Origin: Opitutia bacterium
Lineage (GTDB): Bacteria > Verrucomicrobiota > Verrucomicrobiia > Opitutales > Opitutaceae
Direction: 5' to 3'
DNA length: 64,000 bases
Assembly: GCA_947475065.1 (NCBI GenBank)
Contig: CANJLB010000004.1
Span: 1-64,000 of the forward strand
The translations under genes and the position numbers were made by a program. The notes under the pieces are model-generated. The model ran no database searches. It was not told the DNA's origin and saw only the letters and a list, made by a program, of their open reading frames with translations. Each line of letters begins with the position of its first letter. Position 1 is the first letter of the stretch. Positions 53,234 through 60,394 of this stretch are shown one piece after another.

Positions 53234-54367
53234 GTGGCATCACTCCTTCATCCAAAGTCGGAAATCGAAAGTCTCGCCCGGCCCCACATGGCCGGCCTCC
53301 ACGCCTACACGCCCGGCCTGCAGCCGACGGAGCCCGGCTGGGTGAAACTCAACACCAACGAGTGCCCCTACCCGCCCAGCCCGCGCGTGGCCGAGGCCAT
53401 CCACCGAGAGACCGGCGACGACGGCGCCTCGCTGCGGCTCTACCCGAATCCGAAGAGCACGCCGCTGCGCGCTGCGGTCGCGCGGCTGCACGGCCACTGC
53501 CTCACCGAGGAAAACGTCATCATCGGCAACGGCTCCGACGACCTGCTCAACCTCCTCGTGCGCGTCTTTGGCGGCCCCGCCGCCGCAACCGGCTTCACCC
53601 TGCCGAGCTACTCGCTCTACCCGGTGCTGGTGGCGATCCAGGACGGCGCGACGCAGCCCATCGGGTTCGACCGCACGATGCGTCTGCCGGTTGCAGCCAT
53701 GGCCGCATCGGGAGCACGCGCTTTTTTTCTCACCTCGCCCAATGCGCCGACCGGGGTCGCCTTTGCCAACGCCGACCTGGCGGCCGTGCTCGCGCGTTTC
53801 CCCGGCGTGCTCGTCGTGGACGAGGCCTATGCGCCCTTTGCCCGCGAAAACACCCTGCCGCTGCTCGCACGCCATCCGCGCCTCGTCATCGTCCGCACGC
53901 TCTCCAAAGCCCATGCGCTCGCCGGCCTCCGTGTCGGCTATGCGCTCGCGCAGCCGGAGATCATCGGCCTGCTCGACCGGGTGCGCGACAGCTACAACGT
54001 CAGCCGCCTCGCGCAGGCGGCCGCACTCGCCGCGCTTGGCGACCCCGGCTACTATGACGGCCTCATCGCCCGCATCACCGGCACGCGCGACGCCTTTGCC
54101 GCCGCCTGCGTCGCGCGCGGCTGGTTCACCTATCCCTCCCAGGCCAACTTTGTCTTCACCGAACCGCGCGACGCCACGGGCGCAACCGGGCCGGCCGTCG
54201 CGCAAGCGCTCCATGATTACCTGCTGACGCGCAAAATCCTCGTGCGCCATTTCCCCAACCACGCCTTGACCGCGCCGTTTCTGCGCGTCAGCGTCGGGAC
54301 CGATGGCGAGATGCTCACCGTCAACCAAGCCTTCGACTCATGGCCGACCCACGCAAAGCAACCGTAA
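53234..54367 (+). CDS. hisC: histidinol-phosphate aminotransferase
   Basis: 377 residues from GTG. The PLP fold is clear: [60 protein letters not shown] and the Schiff-base Lys in [20 protein letters not shown]. The N-terminus (HPKSEIES, from CCAAAGTCGGAAATCGAAAG) looks like part of the dispersed repeat found before ilvC and kdsC. It overlaps hisB by 28 bases. Confidence 0.96.
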   Translation: MASLLHPKSEIESLARPHMAGLHAYTPGLQPTEPGWVKLNTNECPYPPSPRVAEAIHRETGDDGASLRLYPNPKSTPLRAAVARLHGHCLTEENVIIGNGSDDLLNLLVRVFGGPAAATGFTLPSYSLYPVLVAIQDGATQPIGFDRTMRLPVAAMAASGARAFFLTSPNAPTGVAFANADLAAVLARFPGVLVVDEAYAPFARENTLPLLARHPRLVIVRTLSKAHALAGLRVGYALAQPEIIGLLDRVRDSYNVSRLAQAAALAALGDPGYYDGLIARITGTRDAFAAACVARGWFTYPSQANFVFTEPRDATGATGPAVAQALHDYLLTRKILVRHFPNHALTAPFLRVSVGTDGEMLTVNQAFDSWPTHAKQP

Positions 54368-54936
54368 CGCGCAAGACTGCGGAAACCGACATCGCGCTCA
54401 CCCTCGCGCTGGACGGCACCGGCGTGTCCAAGACCGAGACCGGCGTGCCGTTTCTCGACCACATGCTCACGCTGTTCGCGAAGCACGGCCTCTTTGACCT
54501 GGAGGTAAAGTGCATCGGCGACGTGGCCGTGGACTACCACCACACCGTCGAGGACACGGGCCTCGTGCTGGGCGAGGCCTTCAAGCGCGCGCTCGGCGAG
54601 AAGCTCGGCCTCCGCCGCTACGGTTTTTTCCTGCTGCCCATGGACGAGTCGCTCGCCCGCGTAGTGGTGGACCTCGGCGGCCGGCCGCACCTCGTCTATG
54701 ACGTGACGACGCCGACGATGTTCGTGCGCGACTTCAACATCACGCTAGTGAAGGAGTTCTGCCGCGCTTTCAGCAACGCGCTGGGCTGCAACCTGCACGT
54801 GGCGCTCGTGTATGGCGAGGAGCCGCACCATGCGGCGGAGGCCGTCTTCAAGGGCCTCGCCCGCGCGCTCGACCTGGCGACACAGATTGATCCCCGTGCC
54901 GCCGGGCAGCTGCCGAGCACGAAGGGGAAACTGTAG
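54340..54936 (+). CDS. hisB: imidazoleglycerol-phosphate dehydratase
   Basis: 198 residues, monofunctional. The metal motifs [45 protein letters not shown] and [20 protein letters not shown] are present. The start ATG overlaps hisC; the TAG stop is part of a REP element that fills the gap to hisH. Confidence 0.97.
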   Translation: MADPRKATVTRKTAETDIALTLALDGTGVSKTETGVPFLDHMLTLFAKHGLFDLEVKCIGDVAVDYHHTVEDTGLVLGEAFKRALGEKLGLRRYGFFLLPMDESLARVVVDLGGRPHLVYDVTTPTMFVRDFNITLVKEFCRAFSNALGCNLHVALVYGEEPHHAAEAVFKGLARALDLATQIDPRAAGQLPSTKGKL

Positions 54937-54985
54937 GGCGCGTGTCATGCACGCGCCGCCGGCGTCTGCAAGCCAGACGCCCTAT
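54933..54985. repeat. REP pair filling the hisB-hisH gap
   Basis: The left unit has head GTAG (54933-54936) and stem GGCGCGTG/CACGCGCC (54937-54957). The right unit, inverted, has stem GGCGTCTG/CAGACGCC (54961-54981) and head ATAG (54982-54985, minus). The hisB stop codon TAG lies in the left head; the hisH ATG overlaps the right head. Confidence 0.75.
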
Positions 54986-55619
54986 GAACATGATCACCAT
55001 CGCCGTCATTGACACCGGCATCTGCAACCTCCGCAGCGTCACCAAGGCGCTGGAGGCGGTGGGTGCGTCGCCGCGTGTCGTGCGCTCGCCTGCCGAGCTG
55101 GCCGCCGCCGGCGCCCCCGGCCTCGTGCTGCCGGGGGTGGGGGCGCTGCGCGACTGCGTGGCCTCGCTTCACACCAGCGGCCTCGCCGGCAGCGTGCGCG
55201 CGTGGATCGCCGCCGACCGGCCGTTTCTCGGCGTGTGCCTCGGCATGCAGGCGCTGTTTGACCGCTCGGAGGAGGGCAACGTGACCGGCCTCGGCATCTT
55301 CCCCGGAGAGGTCGTGCGCTTCCGCCGACCGCCCGAACTCAAGATTCCGCACATGGGCTGGAACACGGTTCGCTTTGTGCAGCCGCGCCCGGCCCTCGGC
55401 ACCGGACTCTCGCCTGATTCCGATGCCTTTTATTTCGTCCACAGTTTTCATTGCGTGCCCGCCGACCGGGCGCTGGTGCTGGCCGAATGCGACTACGGCG
55501 GCGTGTTCACGGCCGCGATCGCACGCGGCCGGGTGTTCGCCACCCAGTTTCATCCCGAAAAAAGCCAGGCCAAGGGACTCCAGATCTACCGTAACTTCGC
55601 GACCGTGGCGGCCGCGTGA
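54984..55619 (+). CDS. hisH: imidazole glycerol phosphate synthase glutaminase subunit
   Basis: 211 residues from MNMITIAVIDTGICNLRSV; an ATG two codons on is the alternative. The amidotransferase nucleophile is in FLGVCLGMQALFDRSEEG, with IPHMGWNTV, YFVHSFHC and the His-x-Glu in FATQFHPEKSQAKGLQIY. It supplies ammonia to HisF, which is not in the window. Last gene of the his run; it converges on the glycosyltransferase. Confidence 0.97.
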   Translation: MNMITIAVIDTGICNLRSVTKALEAVGASPRVVRSPAELAAAGAPGLVLPGVGALRDCVASLHTSGLAGSVRAWIAADRPFLGVCLGMQALFDRSEEGNVTGLGIFPGEVVRFRRPPELKIPHMGWNTVRFVQPRPALGTGLSPDSDAFYFVHSFHCVPADRALVLAECDYGGVFTAAIARGRVFATQFHPEKSQAKGLQIYRNFATVAAA

Positions 55620-55625
55620 TTCCGC

Positions 55626-56342
55626 TCACTTCGCCCAGAGGTTGTATTTCAGGATCGCGTAGATGGCGCGGAAGCCGTCGCGCCAGCCGATTTTTTTACC
55701 CTCGGCATAGGTGCGTCCATAGTAGCTCACGCCGACCTCATAAATGGTGCAGCCGGTGCGCGCGAGCTTGGCCGTGATCTCGGGCTCGAAACCAAAGCGG
55801 TTTTCCCTAAGGGTGATCTTCTGCAGGACCTCGCGGCGCATGACCTTGTAGCAGGTCTCCATGTCGGTGAGATTGATGTTGGTCATCATGTTCGAGAGCA
55901 GCGTGAGAAACCGGTTGCCGACCATGTGCCAGAAATAAACTACGCGATGGGCGTCACTGCCCATGAAGCGCGAGCCGAAGACCACGTCGGCCCGGCCGGC
56001 GAAGATGGGCGCGAGTAGCTTGGGGTATTCGTTCGGGTCGTATTCGAGGTCGGCGTCCTGAATGATGACGATGTCGCCGGTGGCGGCGGCAAAGCCGGTG
56101 CGGAGCGCGGCGCCCTTGCCTTGGTTGACCTCATGGAAAATCACGCGGGCCAGCTTGCCGTCAATCTCGGCGCGCAGCAGGTCGCGCGTGCCGTCCGCCG
56201 AGCAGTCGTCCACGATGATGATCTCCTTGCGTACGACCGGTGCGGCGCGCACGGCGGCGAGGATGGCGTGGATGGTCTTCCGCTCGTTGTAACAAGGGAT
56301 GACAATGGAGACCAGCGGCGGTTCGGCAGGGGCGGAGGACAT
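55626..56342 (-). CDS. family 2 glycosyltransferase (dolichol-phosphate mannosyltransferase-like)
   Basis: 238 residues from [23 protein letters not shown]. The GT-A fold motifs [48 protein letters not shown] and GSRFMG place it near DPM1/polyprenyl-phosphate glycosyltransferases. [12 protein letters not shown] and [15 protein letters not shown] follow. No C-terminal membrane helices, so it is the soluble or peripheral type. Probable role in a polyprenyl-linked sugar donor for the envelope. Confidence 0.9.
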   Translation of the reverse strand: MSSAPAEPPLVSIVIPCYNERKTIHAILAAVRAAPVVRKEIIIVDDCSADGTRDLLRAEIDGKLARVIFHEVNQGKGAALRTGFAAATGDIVIIQDADLEYDPNEYPKLLAPIFAGRADVVFGSRFMGSDAHRVVYFWHMVGNRFLTLLSNMMTNINLTDMETCYKVMRREVLQKITLRENRFGFEPEITAKLARTGCTIYEVGVSYYGRTYAEGKKIGWRDGFRAIYAILKYNLWAK

Positions 56343-56408
56343 GCTGGGGGCTGAGTCAGGCCAACCTGGCGGCGGGCGCAAGCCCGGAGCCACGAGATCT
56401 AGACAGAA

Positions 56409-56876
56409 CTACGGGGTCTTCTGCCATAGCACCGAGCGCGGGCGCTTTCGGGAAGAAAAGAACTCGCGCAACAATTCCACTGCCTTGTCCTTTGCGATGC
56501 ATTTCGCACTGGAAACCCAAAACGGCTCACCGTCACCTGTTTGAAGGCAAACTCTGTCCGCCATTTCCTCTGCCTGGGACGATGGGATGGTCCATTCCTC
56601 GTCATTTTCCTCAAATGTGACGTGCGCGAGATTAGCTTTGGCGCAAACACCGAGCTGAACAACTTCGTCGGGAATTTTCATGGCAAGGAGCGGATACAGA
56701 ATTTTTTCCCACCGCTCCGGTGACTTTCCGCTCTTGAGAATCAAATACACGCTCACTGCGGACTTTTGAAAGGCCGACACGCACAGGGAGTCGAGCTCTT
56801 CCAACGACCGGACTGCCTGTCCCTCCTTTTCATCGACCTCAAAGATAAACTGGCCCGGTTTCATAGGTGCATCCAT
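56409..56876 (-). CDS. Imm1-like orphan protein (possible immunity protein)
   Basis: 155 residues from MDAPMKPGQFIFEVDEKEG. It is small, acidic and cytoplasmic. The layout (SLEELDSLCVSAFQKSAVSVYLILKS, ANLAHVTFEENDEEWTIPSSQ, GEPFWVSSAKCIAKDKAVELLREFFSSRKRPRSVLW) resembles the Imm1 family of immunity proteins from polymorphic toxin systems, whose C-terminus is an A..A..EF...G.RP..V.W segment. No toxin gene is nearby. Base composition is less GC-rich than its neighbours. Its ATG shares one base with the hprK stop. Function unproven. Confidence 0.6.
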   Translation of the reverse strand: MDAPMKPGQFIFEVDEKEGQAVRSLEELDSLCVSAFQKSAVSVYLILKSGKSPERWEKILYPLLAMKIPDEVVQLGVCAKANLAHVTFEENDEEWTIPSSQAEEMADRVCLQTGDGEPFWVSSAKCIAKDKAVELLREFFSSRKRPRSVLWQKTP

Positions 56877-57868
56877 CACTTCTCCCGTGAGTCGGTGAGA
56901 CGGGCGGGCTTGGCGGGGGCGGCAGCCCGCTGGCTCATGTGGGCGATGAGGCGGTCGTTGAAATTCTTGGCCGGGTCGTGCCCCATTTTTTTGAGCGCAT
57001 GCGTCAGGGCGGCGACCTCGACCATGCGCGCCATGTCGCGGCCGGGACGGACGTAGAGCTCGATGTGCGGCAGCCGCTGGCCGAGGATCTCGTAAAAATT
57101 TTCCTCCAGGCCGGTGCGCTCCTCGAGGACCTCGGGCGTCCACTCGCGGAGGGAAATGACGAGGTCCACCCGTTTCTCGAGCCGGATAGACTTCACGCCG
57201 AACATCTCGGCGATGTTGATGATGCCGAGGCCGCGACACTCCATATAGCCGCGGTTCAGCGCGCGTGACGAGGCCATGAGCTCGCGTTCGTCGAGCAGCC
57301 GGATGGCCGTGAGGTCGTCGGCCACCAAGGAATGGCCGCGCTCGACGAGGGCGAGGGCACACTCGCTCTTGCCGACGCCGGAGTCGCCACGGAGCATGAC
57401 GCCCACGCCCTTGAGGTCGAGGGTGGTGGCGTGCTCGGTCGTCGTGGGCGCGAACTCGTTGTCCACGCAGAGGGTGGCGAGGTTGACCCAGTTCATCGTG
57501 ATCATGGGTGTGCGGAAAAGCGGCAGGCCGCGCCGGGCCGCGATGGCGAGCAGAGGCGGCGTGGGGTGGTAGTTGCGCGTGAGCACGAGACACGGCACAT
57601 GGCGTCGGACCATTTGCTCAACAATCCAGCCCTGCCGCCGCAGGGTGAGCCCGCGAAAATAAGTCATCTCCGCCGCGCCGAAGACCTGGACGCGCTTGTT
57701 GGCGAAATACTTGAAGTAGCCGGTGAGCGCGAGCGAAGGACGGTTGATGCTGCCCTCCTTGATGAGGCGGGGCAGGCCGGCCGCGCCGGTGACGAGATCG
57801 AGCTGCAGCTTCTCGCGGTAGGTTTCGAGGAAGTGCGCGACGGTGATGCCGGGATGAGGGGAGGGCAT
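56876..57868 (-). CDS. hprK: HPr kinase/phosphorylase
   Basis: 330 residues. The N-terminal domain (~1-130) is followed by the kinase domain with Walker A GDSGVGKS (161-168) preceded by GVGVMLR, the catalytic-His region HSLVADD and the family signature ECRGLGIINIAEMFGV. VDLVISLREW and the C-terminal AALTHALKKMGHDPAKNFNDRLIAHM complete it. It phosphorylates a serine of HPr, or in some relatives other proteins. No HPr or PTS gene is close, but it follows the LPS export genes, as phosphotransfer genes follow lptB-rpoN elsewhere. Confidence 0.94.
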   Translation of the reverse strand: MPSPHPGITVAHFLETYREKLQLDLVTGAAGLPRLIKEGSINRPSLALTGYFKYFANKRVQVFGAAEMTYFRGLTLRRQGWIVEQMVRRHVPCLVLTRNYHPTPPLLAIAARRGLPLFRTPMITMNWVNLATLCVDNEFAPTTTEHATTLDLKGVGVMLRGDSGVGKSECALALVERGHSLVADDLTAIRLLDERELMASSRALNRGYMECRGLGIINIAEMFGVKSIRLEKRVDLVISLREWTPEVLEERTGLEENFYEILGQRLPHIELYVRPGRDMARMVEVAALTHALKKMGHDPAKNFNDRLIAHMSQRAAAPAKPARLTDSREK

Positions 57869-57882
57869 GGCGCGGAAAGTAG

Positions 57883-57911
57883 TGGGCAGCGCGCAGCGGG
57901 TAGCGAGTAGA
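57883..57911. repeat. heptamer array before hprK
   Basis: Four degenerate 7-base units (AGTGGGC, AGCGCGC, AGCGGGT, AGCGAGT) lie between lptB and hprK. Confidence 0.5.
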
Positions 57912-57985
57912 AAACCAGCGGCCCAGGAACGGCGGCGGGGGCCGGGAATTAGAAACGCCCGTGACCCGTCACCCGCGATCCCTTC

Positions 57986-58747
57986 TCACATGTTGAAATC
58001 CTTGCCGAGGTAGAACTCGCGCGCCTCGGGGTCGTTGATGAGAAATTCGGCCGACCCTTCCTTGAACACGCGGCCTTCGCGGATGAGGTAGGCGCGGTCC
58101 ACTACGCGCAGCGTCTCACGGACGTTGTGGTCCGTGATGACGATACCCAGACCGCGCGCCTTGAGCTGGAGCAGCACACGCTGCACCTCGGCGACGGAAA
58201 TGGGGTCGATCGCAGCAAATGGTTCGTCGAGCAGCAGAAACTTGGGATCGGTGACGAGCGCGCGGGCGATCTCCAGCCGGCGGCGTTCGCCGCCTGAGAG
58301 CGTGTAGGCGGGCTGGGTGGCGACCTGCGTGAGATTGAACTCCTCGAGCTGGCGCGCGACGAGCGCGGCCCGGTCGCGGCGGCGCACGCCCACGGCCTCG
58401 GCGATGGCGAGGATGTTCTGCGCGACCGTGAGCTTGCGAAAGGTGGAGGCTTCCTGCGGCAGGTAGCCGAGGCCCAGCCGCGCCCGCTCGTGCATCCGAC
58501 GGCGCGTGATGTCGCGGCCGTTGAGCAACACCCGGCCACGCGAGGCCGGCACGAGCCCGACCATGAGGTAAAAGGTGGTCGTCTTGCCCGCACCGTTGGG
58601 GCCGAGAAACCCGACAATCTCGCCGGCGCACACATGGAGGTCCACACCGTTGACGACCGTGCGCGAGCCGTAGGTCTTGATCAGGCCCTCGGCGCGGATC
58701 TCGGACACGGCGGGCACGGCCGCGGCGGAGACGGGGGAATTGCTCAT
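57986..58747 (-). CDS. lptB: LPS export ABC transporter ATP-binding protein
   Basis: 253 residues. Walker A is GPNGAGKTTTFYLMVGLV, then the LptB-typical GYLPQEASTFRKLTVAQNILA, the signature LSGGERRRLEIARALV, Walker B FLLLDEPFAAIDPISV and ITDHNVRETL. It energises LPS extraction with LptFG (not in the window). Four-base overlap with lptA. Confidence 0.97.
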   Translation of the reverse strand: MSNSPVSAAAVPAVSEIRAEGLIKTYGSRTVVNGVDLHVCAGEIVGFLGPNGAGKTTTFYLMVGLVPASRGRVLLNGRDITRRRMHERARLGLGYLPQEASTFRKLTVAQNILAIAEAVGVRRRDRAALVARQLEEFNLTQVATQPAYTLSGGERRRLEIARALVTDPKFLLLDEPFAAIDPISVAEVQRVLLQLKARGLGIVITDHNVRETLRVVDRAYLIREGRVFKEGSAEFLINDPEAREFYLGKDFNM

Positions 58748-59283
58748 GGCTGCTTGGCGGGGGCCGACAGGGTTTTGGGGAGATCAACTCCCAGGGCCTT
58801 GATCGTCGGAATTGTGAACTCGGGGTTGGAGACCTCGACGACTCCTCTGGTGATCGTGATAATGCTGCCCTTCTGGATAAACGGCTCCTTGCCATCGTTG
58901 ACGGTGATCACCGGCCCCTCTGTCAGCACAATCTTGTCCTCGTCAGGAAAAAACTCGGCTCGACCACAACTGGCCTCGCGACCGCTCTGCGAGATGTGCA
59001 CATGCCCGGTGACAAGGAGTGACTTGATCTTGTCATGTTTGGACAACTCGACCGAGCCCACCAACACCCCGTCGAGATGGTCACAGGTGATGCGAAGGTT
59101 GGTTCCCGTCAGGGTGACGGCCTGGTCCAGGGTGATCAAGGTTTCCTGGCTGTTGCGCACCATTTTGCCTTTGATTGCAGTGATCACGGTCGGCTGCTCC
59201 GCGTCCGCCGCCGGCGGGGCGGAAGCGGACGCAAAAAGCAGCGAGGCGGAAGCGAATAACCAGAGGAAACGTGAGGGTTTCAT
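58744..59283 (-). CDS. lptA: LptA/OstA-like periplasmic LPS transport protein
   Basis: 179 residues from MKPSRFLWLFASASLLFASASA, a signal peptide. The OstA-like beta-jellyroll shows as regular short strands (TVITAIKGKMVRNSQETLITLDQAVTLTG, LRITCDHLDGVLVGS, KIKSLLVTGHVHISQSGREASCGRAEFFPDEDKIVLTEGPVIT). Identity is weak outside the family core, but the position before lptB supports it. Overlaps its upstream neighbour by four bases. Confidence 0.85.
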   Translation of the reverse strand: MKPSRFLWLFASASLLFASASAPPAADAEQPTVITAIKGKMVRNSQETLITLDQAVTLTGTNLRITCDHLDGVLVGSVELSKHDKIKSLLVTGHVHISQSGREASCGRAEFFPDEDKIVLTEGPVITVNDGKEPFIQKGSIITITRGVVEVSNPEFTIPTIKALGVDLPKTLSAPAKQP

Positions 59284-59765
59284 TTGAAGAGGGCCGGAAG
59301 ACTGGTGCTTATGACCACACGGGTGTTCTTTTCGATTAAAACGGTGTTGGTGTTTTGGTCGTAACTCCACTGCTCGCCGGAGATTTCCAACGCGGGGTCG
59401 GTATGCACGATGCTCACAGTCGAGTCACCGTGCAAAATCTTCCGGTCGGTCTGCACGTTGGCGGCAGGTGTGACGAGCTCGGTGTCCACGTCATCCGCGG
59501 CGTTACGCCTGTATTTCGTGAGGTGGACCCCAGTGGCATCGTATTCCGTGGGGCTGATTACGCGCACGGTGTCGAAACTGATCCACACATCGCGGTAGCC
59601 CTCCTTGGTGAAGGTGCGCGGCGAAATCTTTTTGCCCGACGCGGGTGCATCCGCCCCGGAGAGGAACAGGGCGCAGGGCACGAGAAGCAGGGCAGCCGCA
59701 AAAACAGGCGCGGCGCGGGTGCCGCGGCGGAACAGGGCAGGCAGGCGGGGGCGGTGGAGGCTCAT
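59280..59765 (-). CDS. lptC: LptC-like membrane-anchored LPS export protein
   Basis: 161 residues. One N-terminal membrane anchor (~19-36) and a periplasmic part with LptC-like strands: SPTEYDATGVHLTKYR, DDVDTELVTPAANVQTDRKILHGDSTVSIVHTDPALEISGEQWSYDQNTNTVLIEKNTRVVI. The call rests partly on order (kdsC-lptC-lptA-lptB) and four-base overlaps on both sides. Confidence 0.8.
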   Translation of the reverse strand: MSLHRPRLPALFRRGTRAAPVFAAALLLVPCALFLSGADAPASGKKISPRTFTKEGYRDVWISFDTVRVISPTEYDATGVHLTKYRRNAADDVDTELVTPAANVQTDRKILHGDSTVSIVHTDPALEISGEQWSYDQNTNTVLIEKNTRVVISTSLPALFK

Positions 59766-60322
59766 CGGAAGTTAGTCCTTTCGCCTTTGCCGTTGTTCCT
59801 CTTTCGCGCGGCCAGAAGCAGCTCGCAGACCTCGCGCACGGCCCCGTGACCGGCGGGACGGGCGGGCACGAAGCCGGCGGCGGCCAGCGCCGCGGGCATC
59901 GCCCCGGCGGGCGCGACTCCAACGCCAGCCCACGTGATGGCGGGTGCGTCAATGTCGTCGTCACCCATGTAGGCGCATCCGGCGGCGGCAAGGCCGAGTG
60001 CGGCGGCGAGTTCCTGCAACGCAACAAGCTTGTCGGTGCGGCCCTCGATCAAGTGCGGGATCTTCAGCTCGGTGGCGCGGGCGCGCGTCGCGCCGGAGGG
60101 CCGGCCGCTGATCCATGCGACGGTAACGCCGGCCTTGTGCAGGCGCACGAGGCCCATGCCGTCAAGGATGGAGAAGGTTTTGATCTCCGTGCGGCCGTCG
60201 GAGGAAATTTGCACCGTGCCGTCGGTGAGCACGCCGTCCACGTCGAGCGCGAGGAGACGGACCGCCGCCCAGGCGGCGCGGCTGATTTTAGATTTTTGAC
60301 TTTGGATTTTGGATTGGGGCAC
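59762..60322 (-). CDS. kdsC: 3-deoxy-D-manno-octulosonate 8-phosphate phosphatase
   Basis: About 186 residues from a GTG at 60322; a TTG at 60358 is the alternative. C0-type HAD phosphatase: nucleophile motif RLLALDVDGVLTDGTVQ, KTFSILDGMGLVRLHKAGVTVAWISGRPS, EGRTDKLVALQEL and GCAYMGDDDIDAPAITWAGVGVAPAGA. It releases phosphate from Kdo 8-phosphate. The N-terminal residues SKIQSQKSKI come from a GATTTTG-type DNA repeat, so the natural start is uncertain. Confidence 0.92.
   Translation of the reverse strand: MPQSKIQSQKSKISRAAWAAVRLLALDVDGVLTDGTVQISSDGRTEIKTFSILDGMGLVRLHKAGVTVAWISGRPSGATRARATELKIPHLIEGRTDKLVALQELAAALGLAAAGCAYMGDDDIDAPAITWAGVGVAPAGAMPAALAAAGFVPARPAGHGAVREVCELLLAARKRNNGKGERTNFR
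60283..60316. repeat. GATTTTG-type array inside the kdsC N-terminus
   Basis: GATTTTAGATTTTTGACTTT continues into GGATTTTGGATT. It encodes QSKIQSQKSKIS on the minus strand. Related to 48577-48620 and 61360-61400. Confidence 0.65.
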
Positions 60323-60394
60323 GGGCGGCGGGAGGAGTCCTTCTAAAATGAAAAACAAGAGCTAAGCGATAGCCAATAAGCCCTCCGTGCGGTG

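Noticed and set aside
56877-57593. Upstream extension of the Imm1-like frame to a 394-codon protein
   Set aside because: The extension overlaps hprK in another frame and is His/Arg/Pro-rich; only the part from 56876 down looks like protein.
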